This document shows, in pieces, positions 55,546 through 63,567 of a DNA stretch of 64,000 bases. The notes under the pieces were generated by a model that was not told the DNA's origin, searched no databases, and saw only the letters and a program-made list of their open reading frames with translations. Position 1 is the stretch's first letter; each line of letters begins with the position of its first letter. The stretch comes from Dehalococcoidia bacterium. GTDB lineage: Bacteria > Chloroflexota > Dehalococcoidia > SpSt-223. The translations under genes and the position numbers were made by a program. Location: the NCBI GenBank assembly GCA_026003895.1, contig BPIC01000005.1, forward strand, positions 1 through 64,000, given 5' to 3'.

Positions 55546-56264
55546 TCCAGATTCCGGTTCCAGATCGTTGTTTGCAGGGAAGGAACCGCGGCCTCGCGGG
55601 AACGGGAGACTTGGGCGGTGACGTTTTGCCAGGTTGACGGTAGTGTGACCCGGCCGGTCCAGCGCTCGCCGCGGGGAACCGTGACCGCCGGCCAGCTCGC
55701 GGTCTCCGCTCCGTCGACGCGAACTACCACAGCATACGTTTCGTCCGAACCTTCGTGATTCGTGAGACCAACGATCACCGCACCGCCAACCGGCTGGCTG
55801 AGCGTGAGTTGCGTGAAGGGCGTCTGCGGCGCGGTGAGGGCACCGGCGACGCTCAAGCCGGCGGCGACGGCTGCCTGTGTCGCGGCCAGCCCGGCGAGCA
55901 ACCACACACCTCCCGGAATAGACCGCTGCCGCGCCGCCGGGCCTGCCCGCTCGCGCAGCGCGATCACACCGCAAACCGCCACGATGAGCACGATCAGCCC
56001 CAGCCAGTTCCGCCCGTTGAGCAAAAGCCCGGCGGTCGAAAGGGCCAAACCACCAAGCACAAGCGCGACGAAGACCAGCGCGAGCGAGACCGCCGCGCGC
56101 TCCCAACGCTCCGGTAGACGGAGCGGGACAATCACACTGCCAAGCAAGGCGCCCATTGCGGCGACCATGAGCAGGGCTGCCGGACCGCTGACAACTGGCA
56201 TACCCTGCGCGAGGAGCAGCAGCGACGTGGCCATGAGCGCAAGCGTCAGCCAGACCCTAACCAC
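55542..56264 (-). CDS. Membrane protein with a C-terminal beta domain (DUF1616-like), unknown role
   Basis: 240 residues. Four hydrophobic segments at 4-24, 30-48, 58-82 and 85-105, a fifth near 120-145, then an outside-facing beta-rich domain (GGAVIVGLTNHEGSDETYAV; RGERWTGRVTLPSTWQNVTA). The arrangement resembles DUF1616 membrane proteins that accompany archaeal and Chloroflexota glycan genes. The start overlaps the upstream gene; the stop overlaps the flippase start. Function not known. Confidence 0.55.
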   Translation of the reverse strand: MVRVWLTLALMATSLLLLAQGMPVVSGPAALLMVAAMGALLGSVIVPLRLPERWERAAVSLALVFVALVLGGLALSTAGLLLNGRNWLGLIVLIVAVCGVIALRERAGPAARQRSIPGGVWLLAGLAATQAAVAAGLSVAGALTAPQTPFTQLTLSQPVGGAVIVGLTNHEGSDETYAVVVRVDGAETASWPAVTVPRGERWTGRVTLPSTWQNVTAQVSRSREAAVPSLQTTIWNRNLE

Positions 56265-58215
56265 CGGTCACCAACTGCAGATCGTAGATTGCGATGTTGC
56301 CGCTGTCGTAAATCTTGTCGATGCCGAAAAGCCCGTCGAGTTTGTCGAGCGCGGTGCGACTGATCGGCTGGACATAGCCGAAAGCACCCGGTTCGGTCGG
56401 GTCGAAGTACATGCCGAGGACGGGCAGCGCCGTGCTCAGCCGCCGATCGACGAGCAGATAGCGCACTCGTCCCCGGCGCAACAACTCGATCTCGCGTGCC
56501 CCGAACTCTTCGGATTGGAAGACCGGCGCAAGCTCAACGCCGTCCGCCAGTCCGTGGACGATCCGCTGGTCGCCGTAGGCTGTTTGGAGCAGCCGGTTGA
56601 TCCGGTCCGCGGCCAACCGGTTGTGCGGTCCGAGCGTCTCGCGCGTCCACTCGGCTGCAGCCCGCCCCTCGGCCTCGATCGATCGCGTGTCGGCAGAGAC
56701 GAGATACGGACCCGGGAGGCGCCCCCAATTCGGCCAACCGACCACGATTCCGCCGGCAATAATGGCCACCACCCACCCCGCGGTCACGGCTTTTCCTCCA
56801 CCGCGTGCCCAGCGCCGCCACGGGCCCCAGACCAGCCCCACCGCCAGCACGAAGGCGATCCCGACATAGAGAAACGCAACGGTCCGACTGGCAAGCTCTG
56901 ACCCGACGCTGACAAAGCGCAGGACGAGCGTCACCGGGTAGGCGAGCGCCGGCGCAGTCAACGCCAGCCGCAAGGCGTCGGGGGATTCCCGTCGCCAGAG
57001 CGTCCATGCTCCGACTGGGATGCCGAGCACGACCAGCAGCACGCTCAGGTAGCCGAGCGCCTGATCGAACAGCGGTGCGCTCTCGCCGCTCGCCGAGCGG
57101 AACAATTCGCGCGGCGGCGCTTCACCACCGACGAGCCGCGCGAGGTCTTGAACGCCCCGCGTGACGGGCGCCGCGACGTATTCCGGCGTCGTCGTTGCGA
57201 CCATCGCTGCCCAGAATACGACGAAGCCAGCGAGCAGCACGGTTGGCACGAGCACCAGCCGTTGCCGAGGCGCCCCGGGGATGACCAGCGCGAGCGTGCT
57301 CCAGAAGATGAGAAACAGCAACAGGACGTAGGAGGTGACGTGGTGTGTAACGGTCACACAGGCGAGCGTGCCGATCAGCGCGATCCAGAGTCGCGGATTG
57401 GCAAAACGTTCTTGGGCTGTGCGAGCGGTGAGATACAGCGCGAACGCGGCGAGCGGCAACGCCAACGATTCGTAGGCAAACTGGGAGCCGAAATAGACGA
57501 AGTTCGGGTTGCCCGCGTACAGCGCGACCGCCACTCCGGCGACACGGGCCGATCGGCTGGCAAGCTCGAAGAGGAGAAAAAGGGAAAGGGCGAAGAGCAC
57601 TCGCGCTGCACCGACGACGATGAGCCCAGCGAGGTGGAGTGGGATCTCGCCGAGGTTCACGAGCGCGCTGGTGACGATTTCCAGTCCGGGAAACAGCGGA
57701 CTCGCCGGGAGTAGGGAGTTCTCCTCAAAGAGGCGGCCGGACTCGATAATGTCGAGCGCCGTGCGCCAATGGAGCAATTCGTCGAAATACGTCAACTCGA
57801 GCGGGTTTTGAAGCGCTTTTACCGCGAAGAGGGCGAGGTAGAGGAGAGCAACCGCCATGAGGCGGTCGCGCCGGCGTGGCGAGGACGAGGCCAGGTAAAC
57901 GACGATTGGCGCGACGATCTCGGCGATGCCCAGCCAATAGAGCGGCATAGCGAAGGGTGATCCCCACCTCGCGAGACTGTAGGCAGCAGCGACGAGGCAA
58001 AGGGCCGCGCCGGTGATAACCGCAACCGAGGCGACGCCCAGCCCTAGGGCCGGCGTGGCTGGCCGCCCAAGCTCGCTTCCACTTGGCCGGGCAAGCGGCG
58101 GAACACTCGCGCGGAAATCCGGGACGATCCCGCTCGCCGCTGGAGTCACCGATCGGATCGGCTCATCCATCACCGGGGGCGCGTCCTTCAGCACCGATGC
58201 GCCCGGGGGACTCAC
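56257..58215 (-). CDS. Polytopic membrane glycosyltransferase-like protein (GT-C fold)
   Basis: 652 residues, GTG start overlapping the stop of the upstream glycosyltransferase (GTGA). A cytoplasmic N-terminus of about 55 residues is followed by 12 or so hydrophobic helices. Between TM segments lies LTYFDELLHWRTALDIIESG, the DE/ED-type first-loop motif of GT-C enzymes, then FVYFGSQFAYESLALPLAAF and VTVTHHVTSYVLLLFLIFWS. A C-terminal extracytoplasmic domain contains EWTRETLGPHNRLAADRINR and the segment VRYLLVDRRLSTALPVLGMY. It probably transfers a sugar from a lipid carrier outside the membrane; the substrate is unknown. Confidence 0.65.
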   Translation of the reverse strand: MSPPGASVLKDAPPVMDEPIRSVTPAASGIVPDFRASVPPLARPSGSELGRPATPALGLGVASVAVITGAALCLVAAAYSLARWGSPFAMPLYWLGIAEIVAPIVVYLASSSPRRRDRLMAVALLYLALFAVKALQNPLELTYFDELLHWRTALDIIESGRLFEENSLLPASPLFPGLEIVTSALVNLGEIPLHLAGLIVVGAARVLFALSLFLLFELASRSARVAGVAVALYAGNPNFVYFGSQFAYESLALPLAAFALYLTARTAQERFANPRLWIALIGTLACVTVTHHVTSYVLLLFLIFWSTLALVIPGAPRQRLVLVPTVLLAGFVVFWAAMVATTTPEYVAAPVTRGVQDLARLVGGEAPPRELFRSASGESAPLFDQALGYLSVLLVVLGIPVGAWTLWRRESPDALRLALTAPALAYPVTLVLRFVSVGSELASRTVAFLYVGIAFVLAVGLVWGPWRRWARGGGKAVTAGWVVAIIAGGIVVGWPNWGRLPGPYLVSADTRSIEAEGRAAAEWTRETLGPHNRLAADRINRLLQTAYGDQRIVHGLADGVELAPVFQSEEFGAREIELLRRGRVRYLLVDRRLSTALPVLGMYFDPTEPGAFGYVQPISRTALDKLDGLFGIDKIYDSGNIAIYDLQLVTGG

Positions 58216-59486
58216 CGCTTTGTCGGCGAGGCAAGGTCCTGCCGCGCCGCCCGTCGGCGCACCGCCCGCTTGTGGCGAAGCTGACGATAAATTGCCTCGA
58301 TTTGAGGGACAACCGTGCCGGCTTGAAACTGGCGGACGCGCTGGAGGCCGGCAGATCCGAACTGCTGCCGGAGTGCCTCGTCGTCGATCAGCCGACGCAT
58401 TGCGTCGCGCAACGCGCCAACATCGCCCGGCGGCACAAGCAGGCCCGTCTCGCCGTCAACCACGATATCGGTGAGCCCACCGCTCGCTGTCGCGACCACG
58501 GCTTGCCCGCAGGCCATCGCTTCGATAGCTGTTGTGGGACATGGGTCAGGCCATACCGAAGGAACGAGGGCAAGCAACGCATTGCGACGCGCCGCCATGA
58601 CCGCGCCGTGCGGCCACGACTCGAAGAGCACGGCTCCGGGCGGCAGCGGCGCGGTGAGGGTTGGAACACGGCGGCCAATCAAAACGAGGGGTGGGGCCGA
58701 GACCAGCTGAGCGTAGGCCTGGAGCAACCCGTTCACACCTTTATCTTCGCTCAGATCGCCGACATACAGCAGGTAGGGGTCCGCTGGAAGCCGGCGCAAG
58801 TAGTCGTCGTAGCCGCCCGCATCCTTGGCGACGTCGTCGGGGACGAAGTTTGGCACCACTTGAAACGGGATCCGCCGCTCGACGAGCTGATTGCCGACCG
58901 CAACGGCATGGCTGACTGGCAGGAAGAGGTCGACGATTCGCGACTCGAAGATCGCCGCCAATCGGAGGCCGAGGGTCGTGGCAGTTCCCTTGAGTGGGCC
59001 GTAATGGTCGGCCGCGCAGGTGAGACATTTCGCGATCGCCGGGCCTTGGCACGGTCGGTCGCGGAACATCAGCCGCTTTTTCGCACAGACGAGACTGTAG
59101 TCGTGCAGGCTCATCACAAGAGGCGGGCCATTTGGCCGCTTGAGCGGCAAGTAGGAATGAACCATCCAGTTATGGGCATGAACGACCTGCGGCCGCACCT
59201 CAGCCACGAGACGGCGGAGCGCCAGCGTCATCTCGGGGTCTGGCAGAGGAGGCGCATGGCGGCGCTCGGCTTCCGAAAACAGGCTTGGCAATCGATGGAC
59301 CGTGCCTCGCAGCCGTTCGATGCGTACAGGACCGTCCCACTCCGTTCTCGGGGCGTGACCAATGTCGGACGTTGCCACCACAACGTCGTGGCCGCGGGCT
59401 GCCAGTGCCTGCGAGAGCGCCCGCACGTGGCGTTCCTCACCGCCAATGACGGGCGGGTAAAACTGCGCCAGCATCAGAATGCGCAT
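58212..59486 (-). CDS. Glycosyltransferase family 4 protein
   Basis: GT-B retaining glycosyltransferase, 424 residues. N-terminal domain: MRILMLAQFYPPVIGGEERH, VRALSQALAARGHDVVVATS, QVVHAHNWMVHSYLPLKRPN. C-terminal nucleotide-sugar domain: PYLLYVGDLSEDKGVNGLLQ, LALVPSVWPDPCPTTAIEAM with the conserved E..C...EA-type pair, and CGQAVVATASGGLTDIVVDG. Cytoplasmic or membrane-associated. One nucleotide overlaps the next GT4 gene upstream; same operon as the flippase. Confidence 0.9.
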   Translation of the reverse strand: MRILMLAQFYPPVIGGEERHVRALSQALAARGHDVVVATSDIGHAPRTEWDGPVRIERLRGTVHRLPSLFSEAERRHAPPLPDPEMTLALRRLVAEVRPQVVHAHNWMVHSYLPLKRPNGPPLVMSLHDYSLVCAKKRLMFRDRPCQGPAIAKCLTCAADHYGPLKGTATTLGLRLAAIFESRIVDLFLPVSHAVAVGNQLVERRIPFQVVPNFVPDDVAKDAGGYDDYLRRLPADPYLLYVGDLSEDKGVNGLLQAYAQLVSAPPLVLIGRRVPTLTAPLPPGAVLFESWPHGAVMAARRNALLALVPSVWPDPCPTTAIEAMACGQAVVATASGGLTDIVVDGETGLLVPPGDVGALRDAMRRLIDDEALRQQFGSAGLQRVRQFQAGTVVPQIEAIYRQLRHKRAVRRRAARQDLASPTKR

Positions 59487-60592
59487 CAGCCAGCCTTCAA
59501 TGCCTCGAAGTAGACCAGTTCAAGCCGTTGAACGCAACGATCCCACGTCGGTAGTTCGTAGGGCGGCGGCGTTGTCCCAACCTGCCGGAGCCACGCGTCG
59601 GCGATTGTCTCGGGCGAACTGTTCGGATCGACGGCAAGCGCGAGCCCGTCGTCGGCAATTTCGGCGAGGCCGGAAGTCCGAGCAACGACGACGGGGCGTC
59701 CGAGTACGAGCGCCTCAACGACCGACACCGGATGCGCTTCGTAGTCGCTCAGCAAGGTGACGACATCGGCGCGGGCATAGACGGCGCTCATGGCGGCCCG
59801 ATCGCCCGGCGGAACGGCGAAGATGCGCACGCGGTCCGCCACGCCGGCAGCGGCAGCTTGCTCGTGCAACGCCTGTTCGTACGGCCCGGCGCCCACGATC
59901 CACAAGCGAGCGTTCGGCTGCCGCCGGAGGAGCGCGGGCAGCGCGGCGATTGCGCGGTGGTGACCCTTGTAGCGTTCAAGTCGGCCAACGGAGGCGATCA
60001 CGATTCCGTCGTCATCAAAGGGTGGCCGGCCCGGCGATGGCGGCAGCAGCCCACCGTTCGGGATGACGGTGAATCGGCTCGCCGGAAGGCGGAGCAGTGA
60101 TTGAAAATAGCTCGCCTCGAAGCGGGAGACGCCGATCAATTTCCGCGCTCTGGCAAACAGCGGGCGGAAGGCCCACCACTGCAGTGCGCGGACCCGGTTG
60201 CGCCACGCAGCTGAATGGCCGCCGGTGTGAAAGGTGAGAACGTAGGGCGTCTTCCCGAGGCGCGCCCCGATCATCGCGAGCGGGGGGACGAAGGTGTGAC
60301 AGCCCTGAACATGGACAAGGTCCCAGCCCCCTCTGGCGATCCGACTAGCGATGTCCGGCGCAAAGTAGAAATCGGTGCCTTGGAAGGCGCGGATCGGCAA
60401 GCGGACAATCTTCAGGCCGTCGCGCTCCTCTTCGGCGTCGCCGGTGCCCGGCGCATGCGAGGTAAGAATGGTGACATCCCAGCCCCGGCGCACGAGGCGG
60501 GTCCCGACTTCGTGGACGTGGGTTTCGATGCCACCCATCAACGGGAGGTAGCGCGCCGCGACCATGACGAGACGCCGTCCGGCTGATGGCAC
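59486..60592 (-). CDS. Glycosyltransferase family 4 protein
   Basis: GTG 60592 is taken as start (MPSAGRRLVMVAARYLPLMG); an earlier in-frame ATG at 60658 lies inside the upstream gene. 368 residues: GGIETHVHEVGTRLVRRGWD, DLVHVQGCHTFVPPLAMIGA, PYVLTFHTGGHSAAWRN, KLIGVSRFEASYFQSLLRLP, VIASVGRLERYKGHHRAIAA, and LLSDYEAHPVSVVEALVLGR with GRPVVVARTSGLAEIADDG. A standard PimA/WaaG-type GT-B enzyme; donor and acceptor unknown. Confidence 0.9.
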   Translation of the reverse strand: MPSAGRRLVMVAARYLPLMGGIETHVHEVGTRLVRRGWDVTILTSHAPGTGDAEEERDGLKIVRLPIRAFQGTDFYFAPDIASRIARGGWDLVHVQGCHTFVPPLAMIGARLGKTPYVLTFHTGGHSAAWRNRVRALQWWAFRPLFARARKLIGVSRFEASYFQSLLRLPASRFTVIPNGGLLPPSPGRPPFDDDGIVIASVGRLERYKGHHRAIAALPALLRRQPNARLWIVGAGPYEQALHEQAAAAGVADRVRIFAVPPGDRAAMSAVYARADVVTLLSDYEAHPVSVVEALVLGRPVVVARTSGLAEIADDGLALAVDPNSSPETIADAWLRQVGTTPPPYELPTWDRCVQRLELVYFEALKAG

Positions 60593-60596
60593 GCGC

Positions 60597-61517
60597 TCAG
60601 GGGACGAGGCCAATCCGTCCCTGCAGATAGCCGACTGCGGTGATCGTGAAACCGGCAACGATAGCGGCGGCTCGGCTCACACCGCCGGGACCGGTGATGC
60701 CGAGCAGATGGCGAACGACCCCGCTCGGGAGGACGGTCAAGGCTTGCCGGCGCTCGGACGCCAGCCCGCGGACGATTCCAGACATCCGGACCAACTGTGC
60801 TTTCATCAGGCCTTCGGTATAGCAGCGGTGAAGAAAGTACCGCCATGTTGCTCGCTCTGGGGTGACAGTATGCGCGACAACAGCCGTCGGTTGATAGAGG
60901 ATAACCGTGCGGGGAAGTTGCTTTGAAAGTCGAATGCACACTTCGGTGTCGTCGCCCCGGAGCATTCCGGAGCCGACCTGCCCGATGTTGGGATTGAACC
61001 CGCCAACGGCGAGCAGCGCCCACCGGCGGAAGGACATATTGGCGCCGATTAGATTTCGCACTGGCGCGAGCCGGGTGGGCTGGCCTCGGTAGCTACAGCC
61101 GATCGTCCAACCGAACTCCTCGGGAAGCCAGTGCGGAGGCGGGCTTGTCCAACGCGGCACCACACCGCCGCCGACGCCGATGACCTCCGGCCGTCCGGCG
61201 TACGGAGCGGCGAGTTCCGCGAGCCAAGTGGGCGGGGCGATGGCGTCGTCGTCGAGAAAGGCGACTATCGGCGCGTCGGTCGCGGCAATTCCCGTGTTGC
61301 GCGCTCCAGAGAGCCCTGGCGGACCGGAGTTTTGAATGACGGTCACACCCGAGACTGCTTGGCGGAGCCGGTCGTAAAGGCGATCGTTGTTGTCCACAAC
61401 GGCGATCACCTGCGCCGGAGCGAGCGATTGGCGGGTGGCCGACTGGATGGCCTCGAGCAGGAGGGGCCAGCGGTGCTCGGTATAGGCGCAAATAACGACC
61501 GCGACCTGCTCCTGCGT
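60597..61517 (-). CDS. Glycosyltransferase family 2 protein; start codon reads ACG
   Basis: Inverting GT-A enzyme. The coding frame clearly extends upstream of the first GTG (61409): VAVVICAYTEHRWPLLLEAI and QSATRQSLAPAQVIAVVDNN form the first beta strands of GT2. No ATG, GTG or TTG exists in this frame between 61409 and the in-frame TAG at 61533. An ACG at 61517 lies 6 nt after AGGGGG and gives (M)QEQVAVVICAY, so a non-standard start or a base error (ATG) is likely. Later motifs: LSGARNTGIAATDAPIVAFL, DDDAIAPPTWLAE (DXD), GWTIGCSYRGQ, LRGDDTEVCIRLSKQLPR, and a C-terminal hydrophobic helix. About 306 residues. Confidence 0.8.
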   Translation of the reverse strand, partial: TQEQVAVVICAYTEHRWPLLLEAIQSATRQSLAPAQVIAVVDNNDRLYDRLRQAVSGVTVIQNSGPPGLSGARNTGIAATDAPIVAFLDDDAIAPPTWLAELAAPYAGRPEVIGVGGGVVPRWTSPPPHWLPEEFGWTIGCSYRGQPTRLAPVRNLIGANMSFRRWALLAVGGFNPNIGQVGSGMLRGDDTEVCIRLSKQLPRTVILYQPTAVVAHTVTPERATWRYFLHRCYTEGLMKAQLVRMSGIVRGLASERRQALTVLPSGVVRHLLGITGPGGVSRAAAIVAGFTITAVGYLQGRIGLVP

Positions 61518-61532
61518 TGTGTACCCCCTGCG

Positions 61533-62360
61533 CTAGCCGACGAGGCGAGTTGCGGGCGCTCCGCCCGAAAGAACCGGGGACGCGAGGTCGAGCTCTGGCG
61601 TCCCGTCGCTGCTGGTTGCCTGCACGAGGAGCTCGCGCTCGCGCTTGCCGAACTTGCGATCGACTGGCCGAACGTCCACCTTCGGGCGGAACCGCTCCCT
61701 CAGGATCGTCTTCAGCACCCGCCATCCATCGGGAAAGGCGCGAAGCCGTCCCTCGCCATGGATCCGCGGAGCTTCAAAGCTGTGCACTTCGGCGACTTTC
61801 AGCTCGGCGCGAAGTGCTCGAATATTCATCAACGTTTCGATTTCGAACCCATCGGCATCGAGTGCCAGCTGCGGCAGGACACGACGCCAGAAGGCATTAT
61901 AGCCGTAGCAGAGGTCGGTATACTTGCCGCCGAAAAGGACCCGAACGAGCATTGTCAGGCCCCAGTTACCAAGCTGGCGGTAGAGCGGCATATCGGCCGT
62001 TCCGCCACCTTGAAGGAACCGCGACCCCTTGACGTAGTCAGCTCCGGCGAGAAGGGCGCCTACGAACAGTGGGATCTCCCGCGGGTCGGTCGAGCCATCG
62101 GCATCGATGGCGACGATGATATCGCCAGTCGCCGCTTCGAAGCCGGCACGCAGCGCGTCTCCCTTCCCCTTGCCTGGCTGCTCGATTACCCGAATATCAG
62201 GCATCAGCGCCCGAGCGACCGCCACCGTGTCATCCGTCGAGTGACCATCCACGAGGATGACCTCATCGACGTAGTCGGTTGGAATGTCGCGCAGGACATA
62301 GGGGAGGTTCTCCGCCTCATTGAGGGCCGGCACAATCACCGAAACCGTATGTCGAGCCAT
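61533..62360 (-). CDS. Glycosyltransferase family 2 protein (DPM1/polyprenol-phosphate type)
   Basis: ATG 62360 with GGGAGG upstream; 275 residues. TVSVIVPALNEAENLPYVLR, DEVILVDGHSTDDTVAVARA, IRVIEQPGKGKGDALRAGFE, ATGDIIVAIDADGSTDPREI (DXD: DAD), ADYVKGSRFLQGGGTADMPL, GGKYTDLCYGYNAFWRRVLP, then GFEIETLMNIRALRAELKVA. These blocks are those of dolichol/undecaprenyl-phosphate glycosyltransferases that charge a lipid carrier, fitting the GT-C and flippase genes downstream in the same operon. No C-terminal membrane helices are seen. Confidence 0.9.
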   Translation of the reverse strand: MARHTVSVIVPALNEAENLPYVLRDIPTDYVDEVILVDGHSTDDTVAVARALMPDIRVIEQPGKGKGDALRAGFEAATGDIIVAIDADGSTDPREIPLFVGALLAGADYVKGSRFLQGGGTADMPLYRQLGNWGLTMLVRVLFGGKYTDLCYGYNAFWRRVLPQLALDADGFEIETLMNIRALRAELKVAEVHSFEAPRIHGEGRLRAFPDGWRVLKTILRERFRPKVDVRPVDRKFGKRERELLVQATSSDGTPELDLASPVLSGGAPATRLVG

Positions 62361-62364
62361 GCTA

Positions 62365-62802
62365 TCAGCCTCCCTGCTGATCGGCGGAGCGACGAGAGAA
62401 CACTTCCCCACCCGACCTCAACTCAGTTGAGGTGTCACACCCGCGGACCGCTTTCAAAAACTCTTCAACTCCAACCGGACGTTGCCGGCTCACTTCCAAG
62501 ACATAGAGCTCGTCACTCCCCAAGCTCACCGAGACCACCCGAGCATTGGGCCGGACTCCGGCGATTGCTTCCAACAGCGTCACGACTGATTCTGCCGGCA
62601 TTCGGTCGGCGACCACGACCGTCGGCTCGTGCTCATGAAGCAGACTTGGTGTAAACTCCCGAACGTGGCACGCATGGGCGACGGTGATCCCGTCGGCCGA
62701 ACGCATCATATGCTGGACAAGATCGCGAAGCAGCGCATCCTGATAGACGATCAGCGCCCGCTGCTCGCCTGCATTCCTCTCAGCGCCTACTCCTAACGTC
62801 AT
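62365..62802 (-). CDS. Degenerate receiver-like protein
   Basis: 145 residues. QRALIVYQDALLRDLVQHMM, then EPTVVVADRMPAESVVTLLE and ARVVSVSLGSDELYVLEVSR fit the beta-alpha pattern of a response-regulator receiver domain with an aspartate (VADRMP) at the phosphorylation position. The acidic pair after the first strand is reduced to YQD, and the lysine at the end of strand 5 is not evident. No output domain. It sits 4 nt upstream of a GT2 gene on the same strand, first in the polysaccharide operon, so it may tune that operon's activity. Confidence 0.5.
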   Translation of the reverse strand: MTLGVGAERNAGEQRALIVYQDALLRDLVQHMMRSADGITVAHACHVREFTPSLLHEHEPTVVVADRMPAESVVTLLEAIAGVRPNARVVSVSLGSDELYVLEVSRQRPVGVEEFLKAVRGCDTSTELRSGGEVFSRRSADQQGG

Positions 62803-63567
62803 CCGATCCTTCCCGGTGCATTCAGCGCGTCGTTCTGGTTACATCCGACTATAGAGGCCGAGGACGAGCCTGGCATCCGATAAATCACCAGACTTCATGT
62901 CGTCTCTTGCAACGACGCCTGTTGACCCCGTGTACGCAACGTGTCGGAGGGCCGCGGAACCTTCGATACGCGTGGTAGTGGACCTTCCACGGTCGACACG
63001 GAGCTCTCTGGGCCGAGTCCGTGCCGATCTCCGTCGAAACGTCGCACAGACGAGTGATCGACCGGCGGAGTTCGGCGACGAACTGCGTAACGCGAGCTAC
63101 GTAGAATCGACGAGCCATCAACGGGACATCGTTCAGATGGATGATCGCGAAATGAGGGAAGACTCCGAGAGAGGCATGGAGCCGCCTCCGCCCACCAACG
63201 GTGGTCGGACACGGTGCCGGTCGGGCGAGGCGGCGGAAAGGTGCGGTCCGGTTGCGGTCGCGGGGTCGGCCAACGCTGGGGGTGCAAGGTTTTGCAGCGC
63301 TCGAAACGTCGGACGGCGCGTCGGAAGGAACGAGTCGGATCTGACAACGGGCGAACGTTCGGGACAAATGAAGTACGCTTTTCTACGAATTGACGCGCGC
63401 CGACAGACCCGGGATGATTGGACGATGAACGCCGCGACCGATGCCGAATGGCCTTGACCGGCCGATGGCGGGACACCACTCCCTCAAGCACGGTCCAGCG
63501 TCCCCTCTCGCGAGTTGTATCTCGGAACGTGCCTCCCTACCGCTAGGGGGCGAAGACGGGAGACAGG
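62803..63567. other. Intergenic between divergent operons, no gene supported
   Basis: About 765 bases. Long overlapping ORFs on both strands (62897-63457 plus, 62895-63491 minus) have no family pattern and Arg-rich composition. TATAGA-like sequence near 62852 may be part of the minus-strand promoter. Confidence 0.4.

Noticed and set aside
54223..56106. Extended N-terminus of the flippase frame (627 codons)
   Set aside because: The first 190 residues overlap the upstream membrane-protein gene in another frame and look non-coding; ATG 55545 with an ATGA overlap starts a normal-length flippase.
62895..63491. Overlapping long ORFs on both strands in the last intergenic region
   Set aside because: Neither has a recognised motif, both are Arg-rich, and they mirror each other; no convincing RBS. 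The region more likely holds only divergent promoters.
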